Assembly: GCA_011389655.1 (NCBI GenBank)
Contig: JAABTX010000024.1
Span: 1-37,915 of the forward strand
Direction of reading: 5' to 3'
From: Thioalkalivibrio sp.
Lineage (GTDB): Bacteria; Pseudomonadota; Gammaproteobacteria; Ectothiorhodospirales; Ectothiorhodospiraceae
Length of the DNA: 37,915 nucleotides
The position numbers and the translations under genes were made by a program. How positions within the stretch are numbered: the first letter of the stretch is position 1; every line of letters begins with the position of its first letter. The notes beneath the pieces are model-generated. The model saw nothing but the letters and a program-made list of their open reading frames with translations. It was not told where the DNA came from and did not search any database. Of this stretch, positions 1 through 7,773 are shown in pieces.

Positions 1-156
1 ACGCCGCGCAAGATGCGGGCGTTGCAGCGACTGGGAGTTCCCTACACCGACGAGCAGATTGCGAATGCGTCGGAGGAGGTCGGCGGCAGCACCGAAATGG
101 ATGCCCTGATCGCCTATCTCCAGGGACTCGGTACCGCGCTTGCGCATTGGAGATGA
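1..156 (+). CDS. ccoO: cbb3-type cytochrome c oxidase subunit II (3' end)
   Basis: This is the C-terminal end, about 51 codons, of CcoO, the mono-heme c subunit of cbb3 terminal oxidase, which passes electrons from CcoP toward the CcoN catalytic subunit in the inner membrane. The visible residues ([12 protein letters not shown] early, then [16 protein letters not shown] near the stop) are the typical CcoO tail. The heme-binding part lies outside the window. The TGA stop is followed after three bases by ccoQ, as in the standard ccoNOQP operon. The gene is partial only because of the window edge. Confidence 0.93.
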   Translation, partial: TPRKMRALQRLGVPYTDEQIANASEEVGGSTEMDALIAYLQGLGTALAHWR

Positions 157-159
157 CGG

Positions 160-339
160 ATGAGCTTCGGCGTATTGCACGGCCTGCTCACCCTGCTGGT
201 GATGATCCTGTTCCTGGGGATCGTCTGGTGGGCCTTCAGCAGCAGGCAGAAGAAGCGCTTTGACGAAGCCGCCAATCTCCCCTTTGCGGATGAAGACGAC
301 AAGCCGGACCCCGAGCGGTCGCGGAAAGGAGACGAATAA
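160..339 (+). CDS. ccoQ: cbb3 oxidase small subunit CcoQ/FixQ
   Basis: This 59-residue protein has one N-terminal membrane helix (about residues 7-27, ending in WWAFSSRQKKR) and an acidic hydrophilic tail. That matches the CcoQ/FixQ subunit, which stabilises the cbb3 oxidase complex. It begins three bases after the ccoO stop, and its TAA stop overlaps the ccoP ATG by one base (TAATG), implying coupled translation. The position between ccoO and ccoP and the size make the assignment secure even though the family is poorly conserved. Confidence 0.9.
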   Translation: MSFGVLHGLLTLLVMILFLGIVWWAFSSRQKKRFDEAANLPFADEDDKPDPERSRKGDE

Positions 340-1265
340 TGAACGAGTACGACATGAGTACCTTCTGGCATTGGTGGGTCGTGCTGCTCACGCTCGCCAA
401 TATCGCAGGCATCTACTGGCTGATCCGCTGGACTGCCAAGAAGCGCCCGGGCGAGGCGGCCGAGGGCTCGGAGACGGGCCACACCTGGGATGGCCTGAGC
501 GAGTTCAACAACCCGTTGCCTCGATGGTGGCTGTACATGTTCTACTTCACCATCGTGTTCGCGCTGATCTATCTGGTGCTCTACCCCGGGCTCGGCCGCT
601 TTGCCGGCATGCTCGGGTGGCATTCCGGAAACATGCTGAATGTCGAGGAAAGCCAGTACACCCGGGAGATGGAGCGCGCGGAAGAGCGTTACCAGCCGAT
701 CTTCGCAGCGATGGCCGAGCAGGACATCCCGGTGCTCGCCGAGGACTCCGACGCGCTGACCACGGGGCGTCGCCTCTACCTCAATTACTGCTCCACCTGC
801 CATGGCTCCGATGCTGGCGGTGCCAGCGGATTCCCCAACCTCGCCAATGGCGTCTGGCAGTGGGGCGGCTCCCCGAGTGCGATCCAGACCACCATCGCGG
901 AGGGCCGGCAGGCCAACATGCCCGGCTTCGGGGATTCCCTCGGTGAAGAGGGCGTGGAAGATGTCGCGCATTACGTGCTGCAGCTCTCCGGTCGCTCCGA
1001 CGCCGACGAGGCCAGGGCCGAGGCGGGACAGGCGCAATTCCAGACGTTCTGTGCCGGTTGTCATGGACAGGATGGAAGCGGCATGGAGATGCTCGGCGCG
1101 CCACCGCTGACCGAGAATGCCTGGATCTACGGCGGATCGCTGGCGGCGATCAAGGACACCATCGAGAATGGCCGTGCAGGCGTGATGCCGGCCTTCGGGG
1201 AACTGCTGGGCGAAGACAGGGTGCATGTGCTGTCGGCCTACGTCTACAGCCTCGATCCCGATTAG
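339..1265 (+). CDS. ccoP: cbb3-type cytochrome c oxidase diheme subunit III
   Basis: CcoP (308 aa) is the diheme cytochrome c subunit that feeds electrons from soluble cytochrome c into the cbb3 oxidase, a high-affinity terminal oxidase used at low oxygen. Two membrane segments are visible at about residues 12-30 and 64-82, followed by two periplasmic cytochrome c domains with CSTCH at 151-155 and CAGCH at 238-242. MPGFG and MPAFGE motifs could supply the axial methionines. The start overlaps the ccoQ stop. A strong terminator follows, so ccoNOQP probably ends here as a transcript, apart from any readthrough into ccoG. The length is normal for the family. Confidence 0.97.
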   Translation: MNEYDMSTFWHWWVVLLTLANIAGIYWLIRWTAKKRPGEAAEGSETGHTWDGLSEFNNPLPRWWLYMFYFTIVFALIYLVLYPGLGRFAGMLGWHSGNMLNVEESQYTREMERAEERYQPIFAAMAEQDIPVLAEDSDALTTGRRLYLNYCSTCHGSDAGGASGFPNLANGVWQWGGSPSAIQTTIAEGRQANMPGFGDSLGEEGVEDVAHYVLQLSGRSDADEARAEAGQAQFQTFCAGCHGQDGSGMEMLGAPPLTENAWIYGGSLAAIKDTIENGRAGVMPAFGELLGEDRVHVLSAYVYSLDPD

Positions 1266-1285
1266 ACATCGGTCTGCGTTAGCCA

Positions 1286-1322
1286 GGGCGGGCTGCACTC
1301 CACGGTGGCCCGCCCTTTTTTT
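1286..1322 (+). terminator. intrinsic terminator after ccoP
   Basis: A perfect 8-bp GC stem (GGGCGGGC at 1286-1293 with GCCCGCCC at 1308-1315) is followed directly by seven T residues at 1316-1322. It lies 20 bases after the ccoP stop and before ccoG, so it should end or attenuate the ccoNOQP transcript. Confidence 0.9.
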
Positions 1323-1356
1323 CTTCGCTTCACCCCACCCGATACCGAGTAAGACC

Positions 1357-2781
1357 ATGGCAGAATCCGACACGAAACGCAGCAAGAAGACCGCGGCCAC
1401 GCCCGCAGAGGGGCTGGAAAACGAGTTTTACGCCAAGCACGAAAAGATCTACCCGCGGCAGGTAAGCGGCATGTTCGCCAGGCTTCGGGTCACGGCGATG
1501 CTCGTGCTGCTTGGCATTTTTTACGGGCTGCCCTGGGTGCAATGGGAGGGCCGGCAGGCCGTGCTGTTCGACCTGCCCGAGCGGAAGTTCCACGTATTCG
1601 GTCTGACGTTCTGGCCGCAGGACTTCTTCCTGCTCGCCATGCTGCTGGTGATCGCCGCGCTAACCCTGTTCTTCTTCACCGCGCTCGCCGGGCGGCTCTG
1701 GTGCGGTTACGCCTGCCCGCAGACGGTCTGGACCGAGGCCTTCCTGCGTATCGAGCGCTGGTTCGAGGGCGACCGGGCCAAGCAGATGAAGCTGGACAAG
1801 GCGCCGTGGAACAAGGAAAAGATCCTGCGCAAGGCGGGCAAGCACTCGGTCTGGATCCTGCTCGCACTGTTCACCGGTCTGACCTTCGTCGGTTACTTCG
1901 TTCCCATCACCGACCTGATCCCCCGCTTTGTCACCCTGAACACCGGTGGCTGGGAGACCTTCTGGGTCCTCTTCTACGGATTCGCAACCTGGGGCAACGC
2001 CGGCTTCATGCGTGAGCAGGTCTGCATCTACATGTGTCCCTACGCGCGCTTCCAGAGCGCCATGTTCGACAAGGACACGCTGATCATCTCCTACGACGAG
2101 GAGCGCGGCGAACCCCGTGGCCCGCGCAAGCGCGGCACGGATCGCAAGGCCAAGGGGCTGGGCGACTGCATCGACTGCACCCTCTGTGTACAGGTCTGTC
2201 CGACGGGCATCGACATCCGTGACGGCCTGCAGTACCAGTGCATCGGCTGTTCGGCGTGTGTCGATGTCTGTGATGAAGTCATGGACAGGATGGGTTATCC
2301 GAGGGGGCTGGTCCGCTACACCACGGAAAACGCGATGGCGGGCAAGCCCACCAAGGTGCTGCGCCCGCGCGTGTTCCTCTACGGAATGCTGCTGCTGGTG
2401 CTGCTGGCCGGCTTTGTGTACGGGGTCTCTGCGCGCAATCCGGTGGGGATCGACGTGATTCGCGATCGCAACGTGCTCTACCGCGAGCTGCCCGACGGCC
2501 AGGTCGAAAACGTGTACACCCTGAAGCTGACCAACCGCGCGCCTGCCGAACGCCATTTCGAGATCAGCATCGAGGGGCTGGACGGCGCCGAACTGGCCTG
2601 GCAGGAGGGCGACTATATCGCGGTCCCCCCCGGACGCGTGACCGAGTTCCCGATCAGCGTGCGCATGGATCCCTACGAGTTGACGGGAGCAAGCAGCGAG
2701 GTCATCTTCCGTGCAGAGGTCGTGGACCAGCCAGAACTCTCCAACGAACGGTCAAGCCGTTTCGTCGGTCCGTTACGTTGA
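1357..2781 (+). CDS. ccoG: cytochrome c oxidase accessory protein CcoG/RdxA/FixG
   Basis: CcoG (474 aa) is a membrane-bound iron-sulfur protein of cbb3 oxidase maturation, reported in other bacteria to act in reducing copper for the oxidase. It has an N-terminal hydrophobic region with several helices (an early LGIFYGLPWVQW, a CGYACPQTVWTE motif), then CIYMCPYARFQSAMFD. Next come two 4Fe-4S ferredoxin-type clusters (CIDCTLCVQVCPTGI and CIGCSACVDVCDEVM), another helix near residue 345, and a C-terminal immunoglobulin-like FixG domain. I chose the ATG at 1357 because the reading frame farther upstream runs through the ccoP terminator and resembles no family member. fixH follows 26 bases downstream. 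Confidence 0.95.
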   Translation: MAESDTKRSKKTAATPAEGLENEFYAKHEKIYPRQVSGMFARLRVTAMLVLLGIFYGLPWVQWEGRQAVLFDLPERKFHVFGLTFWPQDFFLLAMLLVIAALTLFFFTALAGRLWCGYACPQTVWTEAFLRIERWFEGDRAKQMKLDKAPWNKEKILRKAGKHSVWILLALFTGLTFVGYFVPITDLIPRFVTLNTGGWETFWVLFYGFATWGNAGFMREQVCIYMCPYARFQSAMFDKDTLIISYDEERGEPRGPRKRGTDRKAKGLGDCIDCTLCVQVCPTGIDIRDGLQYQCIGCSACVDVCDEVMDRMGYPRGLVRYTTENAMAGKPTKVLRPRVFLYGMLLLVLLAGFVYGVSARNPVGIDVIRDRNVLYRELPDGQVENVYTLKLTNRAPAERHFEISIEGLDGAELAWQEGDYIAVPPGRVTEFPISVRMDPYELTGASSEVIFRAEVVDQPELSNERSSRFVGPLR

Positions 2782-2807
2782 TCGTTTCAGCCTGAGGATC
2801 TGCATTC

Positions 2808-3314
2808 ATGCGTTATCCCCGTGAAGATACCCTGCCCTGGTACAAGCAGTTCTGGCCCTGGTTCGTGATCACCCCGCCGCTTGCCGGTATCGTTCTCGGC
2901 GTGCTCCTGATCACCTTCGCCACCAATGATCCGGACGGGATGGTGATCGGCGACTACTCCAAGGAGGGGCGCGGGATGAACCAGAGCATCGAGCGGGCCC
3001 GCTTCGCGATGCAGCTCGGGCTGGCCGCCGACGTGGAGATCGAGGGCGAGCGCGTCTGGGTGCGGCTCGAGAGCAACCCGGCCATTCCGAGGCAGGAGCT
3101 TCAGATCAGGTTCGTGCACCCGACCCGCGATCATTTCGACCAGCAGATGGTGCTGAGCCATGATCCCGTACGGAACCGCTACTACGCGGACATCGAGGCC
3201 CTGCAGACCGCACTCTGGTACGTGTACATCGAGCCGGCTGACGGTGCCTGGCGTCTGCGTGGCCGCATGGCCGAATTCGATTCACAAGCGGTTCGTCTCG
3301 AGCCGAGCGCCTGA
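2808..3314 (+). CDS. fixH: FixH family protein (cbb3 oxidase assembly)
   Basis: This 168-residue FixH-family protein has one N-terminal membrane helix (about residues 17-38, within WFVITPPLAGIVLGVLLITF). A GDYSKEGRGMNQSIERA segment typical of FixH follows, then a periplasmic domain ending in a YVYIEPADGAWRLRGR-type strand region. FixH is needed for assembly of cbb3 oxidase, probably in metal or protein maturation. In many genomes fixG-fixH is followed by the copper ATPase ccoI and by ccoS. Here the next gene is hemN, so neither lies directly downstream. Confidence 0.92.
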   Translation: MRYPREDTLPWYKQFWPWFVITPPLAGIVLGVLLITFATNDPDGMVIGDYSKEGRGMNQSIERARFAMQLGLAADVEIEGERVWVRLESNPAIPRQELQIRFVHPTRDHFDQQMVLSHDPVRNRYYADIEALQTALWYVYIEPADGAWRLRGRMAEFDSQAVRLEPSA

Positions 3315-3388
3315 GCAAGGCCGATCCGGGGCCGGGCGCCGCGCCATCGCGGGTCCGGCCTGCTCGAGCCGCGTCCCGCCCGTTCCGG

Positions 3389-4780
3389 ATGCAACCGATG
3401 CAAGCAAATCCGATCTTCGATGCCGACCTGATCCGCCGCTACGACAAGGCCGGTCCGCGCTACACGTCCTATCCTACCGCGGTGCAGTTCCACCCGGGAT
3501 TCGACGAGGCGCAGTTCCGGCAGCAGGCTGCCGTCAGCAATGCCCGCGGCGGCCCCCTGTCGCTCTACTTCCATATCCCCTTCTGCGACACCGTCTGCTT
3601 CTACTGCGCGTGCAACAAGGTCGCGACCAAGGACCGCAGCAGGGCCCAGCCCTATCTCGAGGACGTCTACCGGGAGATGACGCTGCAGTCGGCCCTGTTC
3701 GACGACGGCCGGCCGGTCGAGCAGCTGCACTGGGGCGGAGGCACGCCGACCTTTCTGAGTCTCGACCAGATGCGCGAGCTGATGGGCCGCACCGGCGAGC
3801 ACTTCCAGCTGAAGACGGACGACACCGGCGAGTACTCGATCGAGATCGACCCGCGCGAGGCCGATCCGGCGACGGTGGCGGTACTGCGCGAACTCGGCTT
3901 CAACCGCATGAGCCTGGGGGTGCAGGACTTCGATCCCCGGGTGCAGAAGGCGGTGAACCGCATCCAGTCGGAGGAAGAAACGCTCGCGGTGCTGCAGGCC
4001 GCGCGCGCGGAGGGCTTCCACGGCATCAGCATCGACCTGATCTACGGCCTGCCCTTCCAGAGCGTCGACGGCTTCCTGCGCACGCTGGACCGGGTGATCG
4101 AGGCGAGCCCCGACCGGCTGTCGGTGTTCAACTATGCACACCTCCCCACGCGCTTCATGCCGCAGCGCCGCATCAGCGACGCAGACCTCCCGACACCGGC
4201 GGAGAAGCTCGCCATCCTCGAGGCGACGATCCATCACCTCACGGGCGCGGGCTATGTGCTGATCGGCATGGATCACTTCGCAAAGCCCGATGACCCGCTC
4301 GCGCGCGCCCAGCGCGAGGGCAGCCTGTACCGGAACTTCCAGGGCTACGCCACCCACGCCGAATGCGACCTGGTCGCGATGGGCGTATCGGCGATCAGCC
4401 AGGTCGGCGATTCCTTCAGCCAGAACGTGAAGGACATCGACACCTACAGCCGGATCCTCGCTGATGGCCGGCTGCCGCTCGAGCGCGGCTTCGTGGTCAA
4501 CGAGGACGACAAGCTGCGCCGCGCGGTCATCACGGAACTGATCTGCCACTTCGAACTGGACGGCGACCGGATCGGCGCCCGCTTCGGCATCGACTTCGAG
4601 GAGTATTTCGCGGACGAACTCGAGAACCTCGAACCCTTCATCGACGACGGACTGCTGTCGGTCGAGGGAAGCCAGATCCGCGTCCTCCCGGTCGGCCGCC
4701 TGATGATCCGCAACATCTGCATGACCTTCGACCGCTACCTCGACACCACCGGCGAACGCCGCTTCTCGCGCACTCTGTAG
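3389..4780 (+). CDS. hemN: oxygen-independent coproporphyrinogen III oxidase (radical SAM)
   Basis: HemN (463 aa) converts coproporphyrinogen III to protoporphyrinogen IX without oxygen, a step of heme synthesis in the cytoplasm. The radical SAM cluster motif is visible at C66, C70, C73 with the extra C75 (CDTVCFYCAC), spaced exactly as in genuine HemN. The N-terminal GPRYTSYPTA and the GGGTPTFL motif are also HemN hallmarks, which separates it from HemW-like paralogues. The start is uncertain: ATG at 3389 or the in-frame ATG at 3398; neither has a good Shine-Dalgarno sequence. It lies 74 bases after fixH on the same strand, a common partnership because both serve low-oxygen respiration. I see no clear FNR box just upstream. 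Confidence 0.96.
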   Translation: MQPMQANPIFDADLIRRYDKAGPRYTSYPTAVQFHPGFDEAQFRQQAAVSNARGGPLSLYFHIPFCDTVCFYCACNKVATKDRSRAQPYLEDVYREMTLQSALFDDGRPVEQLHWGGGTPTFLSLDQMRELMGRTGEHFQLKTDDTGEYSIEIDPREADPATVAVLRELGFNRMSLGVQDFDPRVQKAVNRIQSEEETLAVLQAARAEGFHGISIDLIYGLPFQSVDGFLRTLDRVIEASPDRLSVFNYAHLPTRFMPQRRISDADLPTPAEKLAILEATIHHLTGAGYVLIGMDHFAKPDDPLARAQREGSLYRNFQGYATHAECDLVAMGVSAISQVGDSFSQNVKDIDTYSRILADGRLPLERGFVVNEDDKLRRAVITELICHFELDGDRIGARFGIDFEEYFADELENLEPFIDDGLLSVEGSQIRVLPVGRLMIRNICMTFDRYLDTTGERRFSRTL

Positions 4781-4820
4781 CCCCCTCCCCGCCTGCGGGC
4801 GAGGGCCGTAGGAGCGGGCC

Positions 4821-4888
4821 GTAGGAGCGGCTTCCAGCCGCGATCCCCACCCACCGCCGCATCGCGCCCAAAGGCCGCTCCCACCGCC
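4821..4888. repeat. REP-like inverted doublet, copy 1
   Basis: The arm GTAGGAGCGGCTTCCAGCCG (from 4821) is followed after a short spacer by an inverted partner containing AAGGCCGCTCCCACC (ending near 4885). This is the shape of a REP doublet (REPIN), as known from Pseudomonas and other gammaproteobacteria. Each arm also has its own small hairpin (CGGCTTCCAGCCG). A truncated GTAGGAGCGGG at 4808-4818 lies just before it. It sits between convergent hemN and the TIGR02001 gene. Confidence 0.8.
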
Positions 4889-4921
4889 CACAGCCGCAGG
4901 AACGGGCCGCAAGAGCGGGCT

Positions 4922-4996
4922 GTAGGAGCGGCTTCCAGCCGCGATCCCCGCGCCACCCCACCACCGCATCGCGGCCAGAGGCCGCTCCCACCACCC
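4922..4996. repeat. REP-like inverted doublet, copy 2
   Basis: This is a second copy of the same doublet. GTAGGAGCGGCTTCCAGCCG starts at 4922 with its inverted partner AGAGGCCGCTCCCACC near 4978-4993. The outer arms are nearly identical to copy 1, while the spacer is somewhat longer and differs. Copies 1 and 2 are in direct orientation about 100 bases apart. No transposase of the RAYT type is in the window. Confidence 0.8.
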
Positions 4997-5026
4997 ATCG
5001 TCCCTGGCACCCCAGACCGGAACCAA

Positions 5027-5062
5027 TAAAAAAGGGTCCGGGCCTTTGCCAGACCCGGACCC
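5027..5062 (-). terminator. intrinsic terminator of the TIGR02001 gene
   Basis: A perfect 9-bp stem (GGGTCCGGG at 5034-5042, CCCGGACCC at 5054-5062) with an 11-base loop is followed on the minus strand by TTTTTTATT. It lies 23 bases beyond the stop codon of the minus-strand outer-membrane protein gene. The rest of 4781-5085 holds only the REP doublets. Confidence 0.92.
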
Positions 5063-5085
5063 TGCCACACACCTCTGAAACCGGA

Positions 5086-5817
5086 TCAGAAGCCCTTCGA
5101 CCAGCCCACCCAGGTCTTCAGGTCGTCGGAATTGACCGTTCCCAGGGCGTCGCCCTCATCGATATCGGCATATTCGAAGTTGAGCGAGAACTCGCCAAGA
5201 TCGCCGGCATCCTTCGCCAGATTCACCGCAAAGTGCGAGTAACTGGCATCCCCCACATCGGCGCTGCCGTCGTTATCGAAGTCGTAGAAGCCGAGGGTCA
5301 GGCCGAGCGAGAAGTCCTCGGGAAGCGGGAGGCCCGCGCCGACATAGTAATAGGCATCCCCGGAATCGAACAGACCGTCGTCATTGTCGCTGTTGATGGT
5401 GTACGCAAGGCCCGCGTAGAACATCTCATAGCTGAGCTCGCCGTAGATCTCGCCGAAATCGATACTGTCCGGCGCATCGGGGTAGGCATAGTAGACATAG
5501 CCCACGTCATAGCCGATGCCATTGGCCACCTCACCCGCGAACCCGAGATAGAGGTCCAGCTCGTAGCTGGTTCCATCGTCGAAGTCGACATTGGAGGTCC
5601 AGGCGCCGGCATAGAACCCGGAGGCGTCCTCGAAGTCGACGCCGCCCTGAACGGCTGCGGAGTCGAGGGTCTGCGTCACACCGCGGAAGTAGTAGTTGGA
5701 GACCACACCGATATTGGCGGACATCTCCGCGGTGGCGGTGGCGGTCATCGCAAGGCCGCCGGTCGAGACCGCCGCGACGACAGCGGCGGAGAGGGCGGAA
5801 CGGGTCAGTTTCTTCAT
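5086..5817 (-). CDS. TIGR02001 (TorF-like) family outer membrane protein
   Basis: This 243-residue protein has a cleavable signal peptide (MKKLTRSALSAAVVAAVSTGG..., cleavage probably near residue 30). The alternating aromatic/small-residue strands of a small outer-membrane beta-barrel follow, ending in WVGWSKGF with a C-terminal Phe as barrel proteins require. The opening of the mature protein (SANIGVVSNYYFRGVTQT) and GFYAGAWTSNVDF are the signature of the TIGR02001 family, of unknown substrate and possibly a porin. The loops are rich in Asp and Glu. GGAG lies eight bases before the ATG. A sigma-54 promoter and an NtrC-like site upstream suggest nitrogen control, and a strong terminator shows that it is a single-gene unit. 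Confidence 0.88.
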   Translation of the reverse strand: MKKLTRSALSAAVVAAVSTGGLAMTATATAEMSANIGVVSNYYFRGVTQTLDSAAVQGGVDFEDASGFYAGAWTSNVDFDDGTSYELDLYLGFAGEVANGIGYDVGYVYYAYPDAPDSIDFGEIYGELSYEMFYAGLAYTINSDNDDGLFDSGDAYYYVGAGLPLPEDFSLGLTLGFYDFDNDGSADVGDASYSHFAVNLAKDAGDLGEFSLNFEYADIDEGDALGTVNSDDLKTWVGWSKGF

Positions 5818-5899
5818 GGGTCGTGCTCCTGATGGAAGTGTTGTGCAGTGACCAGTCGGCGGTCGGTTGTCATCTGTCGTTCATCGACGCCCAGACCCC

Positions 5900-5916
5900 T
5901 GCATGAGCTGTGCCAA
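5900..5916 (-). promoter_or_regulatory. sigma-54 (RpoN) promoter of the TIGR02001 gene
   Basis: Read on the minus strand the site is TTGGCACAGCTCATGCA. It matches the RpoN consensus YTGGCACGRNNNTTGCW at all but two positions and keeps the invariant GG and GC at the correct spacing. The predicted transcript start is near 5889, leaving a leader of about 70 bases before the ATG at 5817. Confidence 0.8.
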
Positions 5917-6010
5917 CCAGTACCGGGCCCCGAAAATCGGCTTCTTACAACACATGTCGCCCTGGTACGACACCCTGATGCCCCAAGCCGGGGCGGCTGT
6001 CCCGGGAATG

Positions 6011-6027
6011 CGCACCGTTCCAGTGCA
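6011..6027. promoter_or_regulatory. NtrC-like enhancer site
   Basis: CGCAC-N7-GTGCA fits the NtrC dyad TGCAC-N7-GTGCA with one mismatch. It is centred about 130 bases upstream of the predicted sigma-54 transcript start, where NtrC enhancers normally lie. Only one good site is visible. The remainder of 5818-6172, a gap of more than 300 bases, shows no gene. Confidence 0.55.
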
Positions 6028-6172
6028 TCTGCGCCCGCAGGCCTCGGCTGCGGGCGCCAGACGCCGGATGCGGCCATCCACCCATGCGGCCGTCGCACGC
6101 GGCGCCAGACCGATTGTCTCTCGGCCCCTTTTCGCCCAGACTCGAAGCCCTTATGAAGCCAGACGCACGTTC

Positions 6173-7720
6173 ATGAGCGACACTTTGCCCGGCTACGACG
6201 AGATCCCCTACGAGAGCTTCCCGATCACCGAGACCCACCCCGACCGGCTGGCCGTGATCGGCCGCCTCTTCGGGCTGGCGGCCCCGGATCCGGCCCGCTC
6301 GCGGATCCTGGAACTAGGCTGCGCCGCCGGCGGCAATCTCCTCCCGATCGCCTTCCATCTTCCGGACACCCGCTGCACCGGGGTGGAGCTCTCCCGCGCG
6401 CAGGCGCTCGAAGGAGCGGAAACCAGCCGGGCGCTGGGCCTCGATAACGCCGAGATACGGCATCAGGACATCCTGCAGGTCCCGCTGGCGGGCGAGCCGT
6501 TCGACTACATCGTCGCGCACGGCGTGTTCTCCTGGGTGCCCACTGCGGTGCAGGAACACATCCTCGCCCTCTGCGGCGCCCGGCTCGCTCCCGGGGGCAT
6601 CGCCTACGTCAGCTACAATGCGCTGCCCGGCGGACGGCAGCGCAGCATGCTCAGGGACATGCTGCTGCATCACGTGCGCGACATCACCAGTCCGCGCGAG
6701 CGCCTGGCCGGTGCGCGCGAGATGCTGGCCTTCCTCGCGACCCCGCTCAGGGACACGCCGCCGGGCCACGACTGGCTGCGCAAGGAGCTGGAGCGACTGC
6801 AAGCCGCCCGCGACAGCTATCTCTACCACGAGTACCTGGAGGAGACGAACGAGCCGGTGCTGTTCCGCCAATTCGTGGACCGCGCGGCAGCGCACGGACT
6901 CCAGTACCTCGCCGACACCCGTCTGCACACGATGTTTCCGTCCACCCTGGGGGCGGATGCGGAGGCGAGCCTCGCGCGCTTCGATGACCTGACGGTTGCG
7001 GAGCAATATGCGGATTTCCTGACGCTGCGCCCGTTCCGCCGGTCCCTGCTGTGCCGGAGTTCGGAACCGCTGACGCGCGAGATCGATCTGGACCCGCTGT
7101 TCGCCCTGCCCCTGTACACGGATCTCGCGCCGGACCAGGAGGGGGTCTTTCGCAACGCCGCCGGCCGGTCCTTCCGGGTCGAACCCCCGCTGCTCCGCGC
7201 CGTGATCGAGTCGCTGAGCGAGGCCTTTCCGCGCGCACGACTCCTGGAGGAGATCATGCCCGAGGCATCCGAACGGGCGGCCCGGTCCGGACATGCACCG
7301 ACGTCCGGAGATCTCCGGTCCCTGCCGGAGCAACTCTTCAGTCTTTTCGCGTCCGCCGGCCTGCAGGTCACGCTCTGCCCTCCGGATCCCGTGATCAGCG
7401 CGATGCCTGCCGGATCAGGACCCCGGGCCACAGACCTGGCGCGAACGCTCGCGGAACGGGGCGAGCGCCTGATCCCGACCGCCCGGCACCAGTCTCTCCA
7501 GCTCGATCCCGTTTCCACCCGCATACTGGCCCGGCTCGACGGAAGCCGCGAGCCGGCGGCACTGGTGGAGGACCTGATCGCGGCCGCCGCGCGTGATCCC
7601 GAACTGACGCGGGAACTGGGCCCCGCCACACCGGACCGCCAGCGCGAACGGCTGGAGGCACGCGTGAGCGGCCTGCTGGCGCTGCTGGAGCGTCACGGCC
7701 TGCTGGTTGCGCTACGATAG
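6173..7720 (+). CDS. class I SAM methyltransferase with methyltransferase regulatory domain
   Basis: This 515-residue protein begins with a Rossmann-type SAM methyltransferase domain. Motif I is ILELGCAAGGN at about residues 45-55, an acidic motif follows in GVELSRAQ, and then FDYIVAHGVFSWVP. The middle part (about residues 215-300, including YLYHEYLEETNEPVLFRQFV) matches the methyltransferase regulatory domain found in large bacterial methyltransferases. The C-terminus is a winged-helix-like region. The substrate is unknown; some relatives are annotated as protein lysine methyltransferases. The ATG at 6173 is chosen because upstream codons of the frame lie in the promoter region of the divergent gene. 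No good ribosome-binding site is visible. cfa follows 53 bases later. Confidence 0.82.
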   Translation: MSDTLPGYDEIPYESFPITETHPDRLAVIGRLFGLAAPDPARSRILELGCAAGGNLLPIAFHLPDTRCTGVELSRAQALEGAETSRALGLDNAEIRHQDILQVPLAGEPFDYIVAHGVFSWVPTAVQEHILALCGARLAPGGIAYVSYNALPGGRQRSMLRDMLLHHVRDITSPRERLAGAREMLAFLATPLRDTPPGHDWLRKELERLQAARDSYLYHEYLEETNEPVLFRQFVDRAAAHGLQYLADTRLHTMFPSTLGADAEASLARFDDLTVAEQYADFLTLRPFRRSLLCRSSEPLTREIDLDPLFALPLYTDLAPDQEGVFRNAAGRSFRVEPPLLRAVIESLSEAFPRARLLEEIMPEASERAARSGHAPTSGDLRSLPEQLFSLFASAGLQVTLCPPDPVISAMPAGSGPRATDLARTLAERGERLIPTARHQSLQLDPVSTRILARLDGSREPAALVEDLIAAAARDPELTRELGPATPDRQRERLEARVSGLLALLERHGLLVALR

Positions 7721-7773
7721 GGGCAGTCGCAGACACGCAAGAGACCTTCCAACCATTATTCAGGGATGGAGAC

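Noticed and set aside
1225-1356. Upstream extension of ccoG
   Set aside because: The added residues are encoded by the end of ccoP and the terminator; no ribosome-binding site supports them.
3315-3388. FNR/ANR box before hemN
   Set aside because: No TTGAT-N4-ATCAA-like dyad could be found in the gap.
4801-4996. Possible CRISPR array
   Set aside because: There are only two copies of a longer inverted doublet, spacing is not regular, and no cas genes are present; REP-type repeats explain it.
3182-5068. 628-codon open frame antisense to hemN
   Set aside because: It mirrors hemN codon structure in a GC-rich genome, crosses REP repeats and resembles no protein; hemN on the other strand is certain.
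5867-6172. N-terminal extension of the methyltransferase
   Set aside because: It covers the sigma-54 promoter and NtrC-like site of the divergent gene and shows no homology-like pattern; the domain starts right after 6173.
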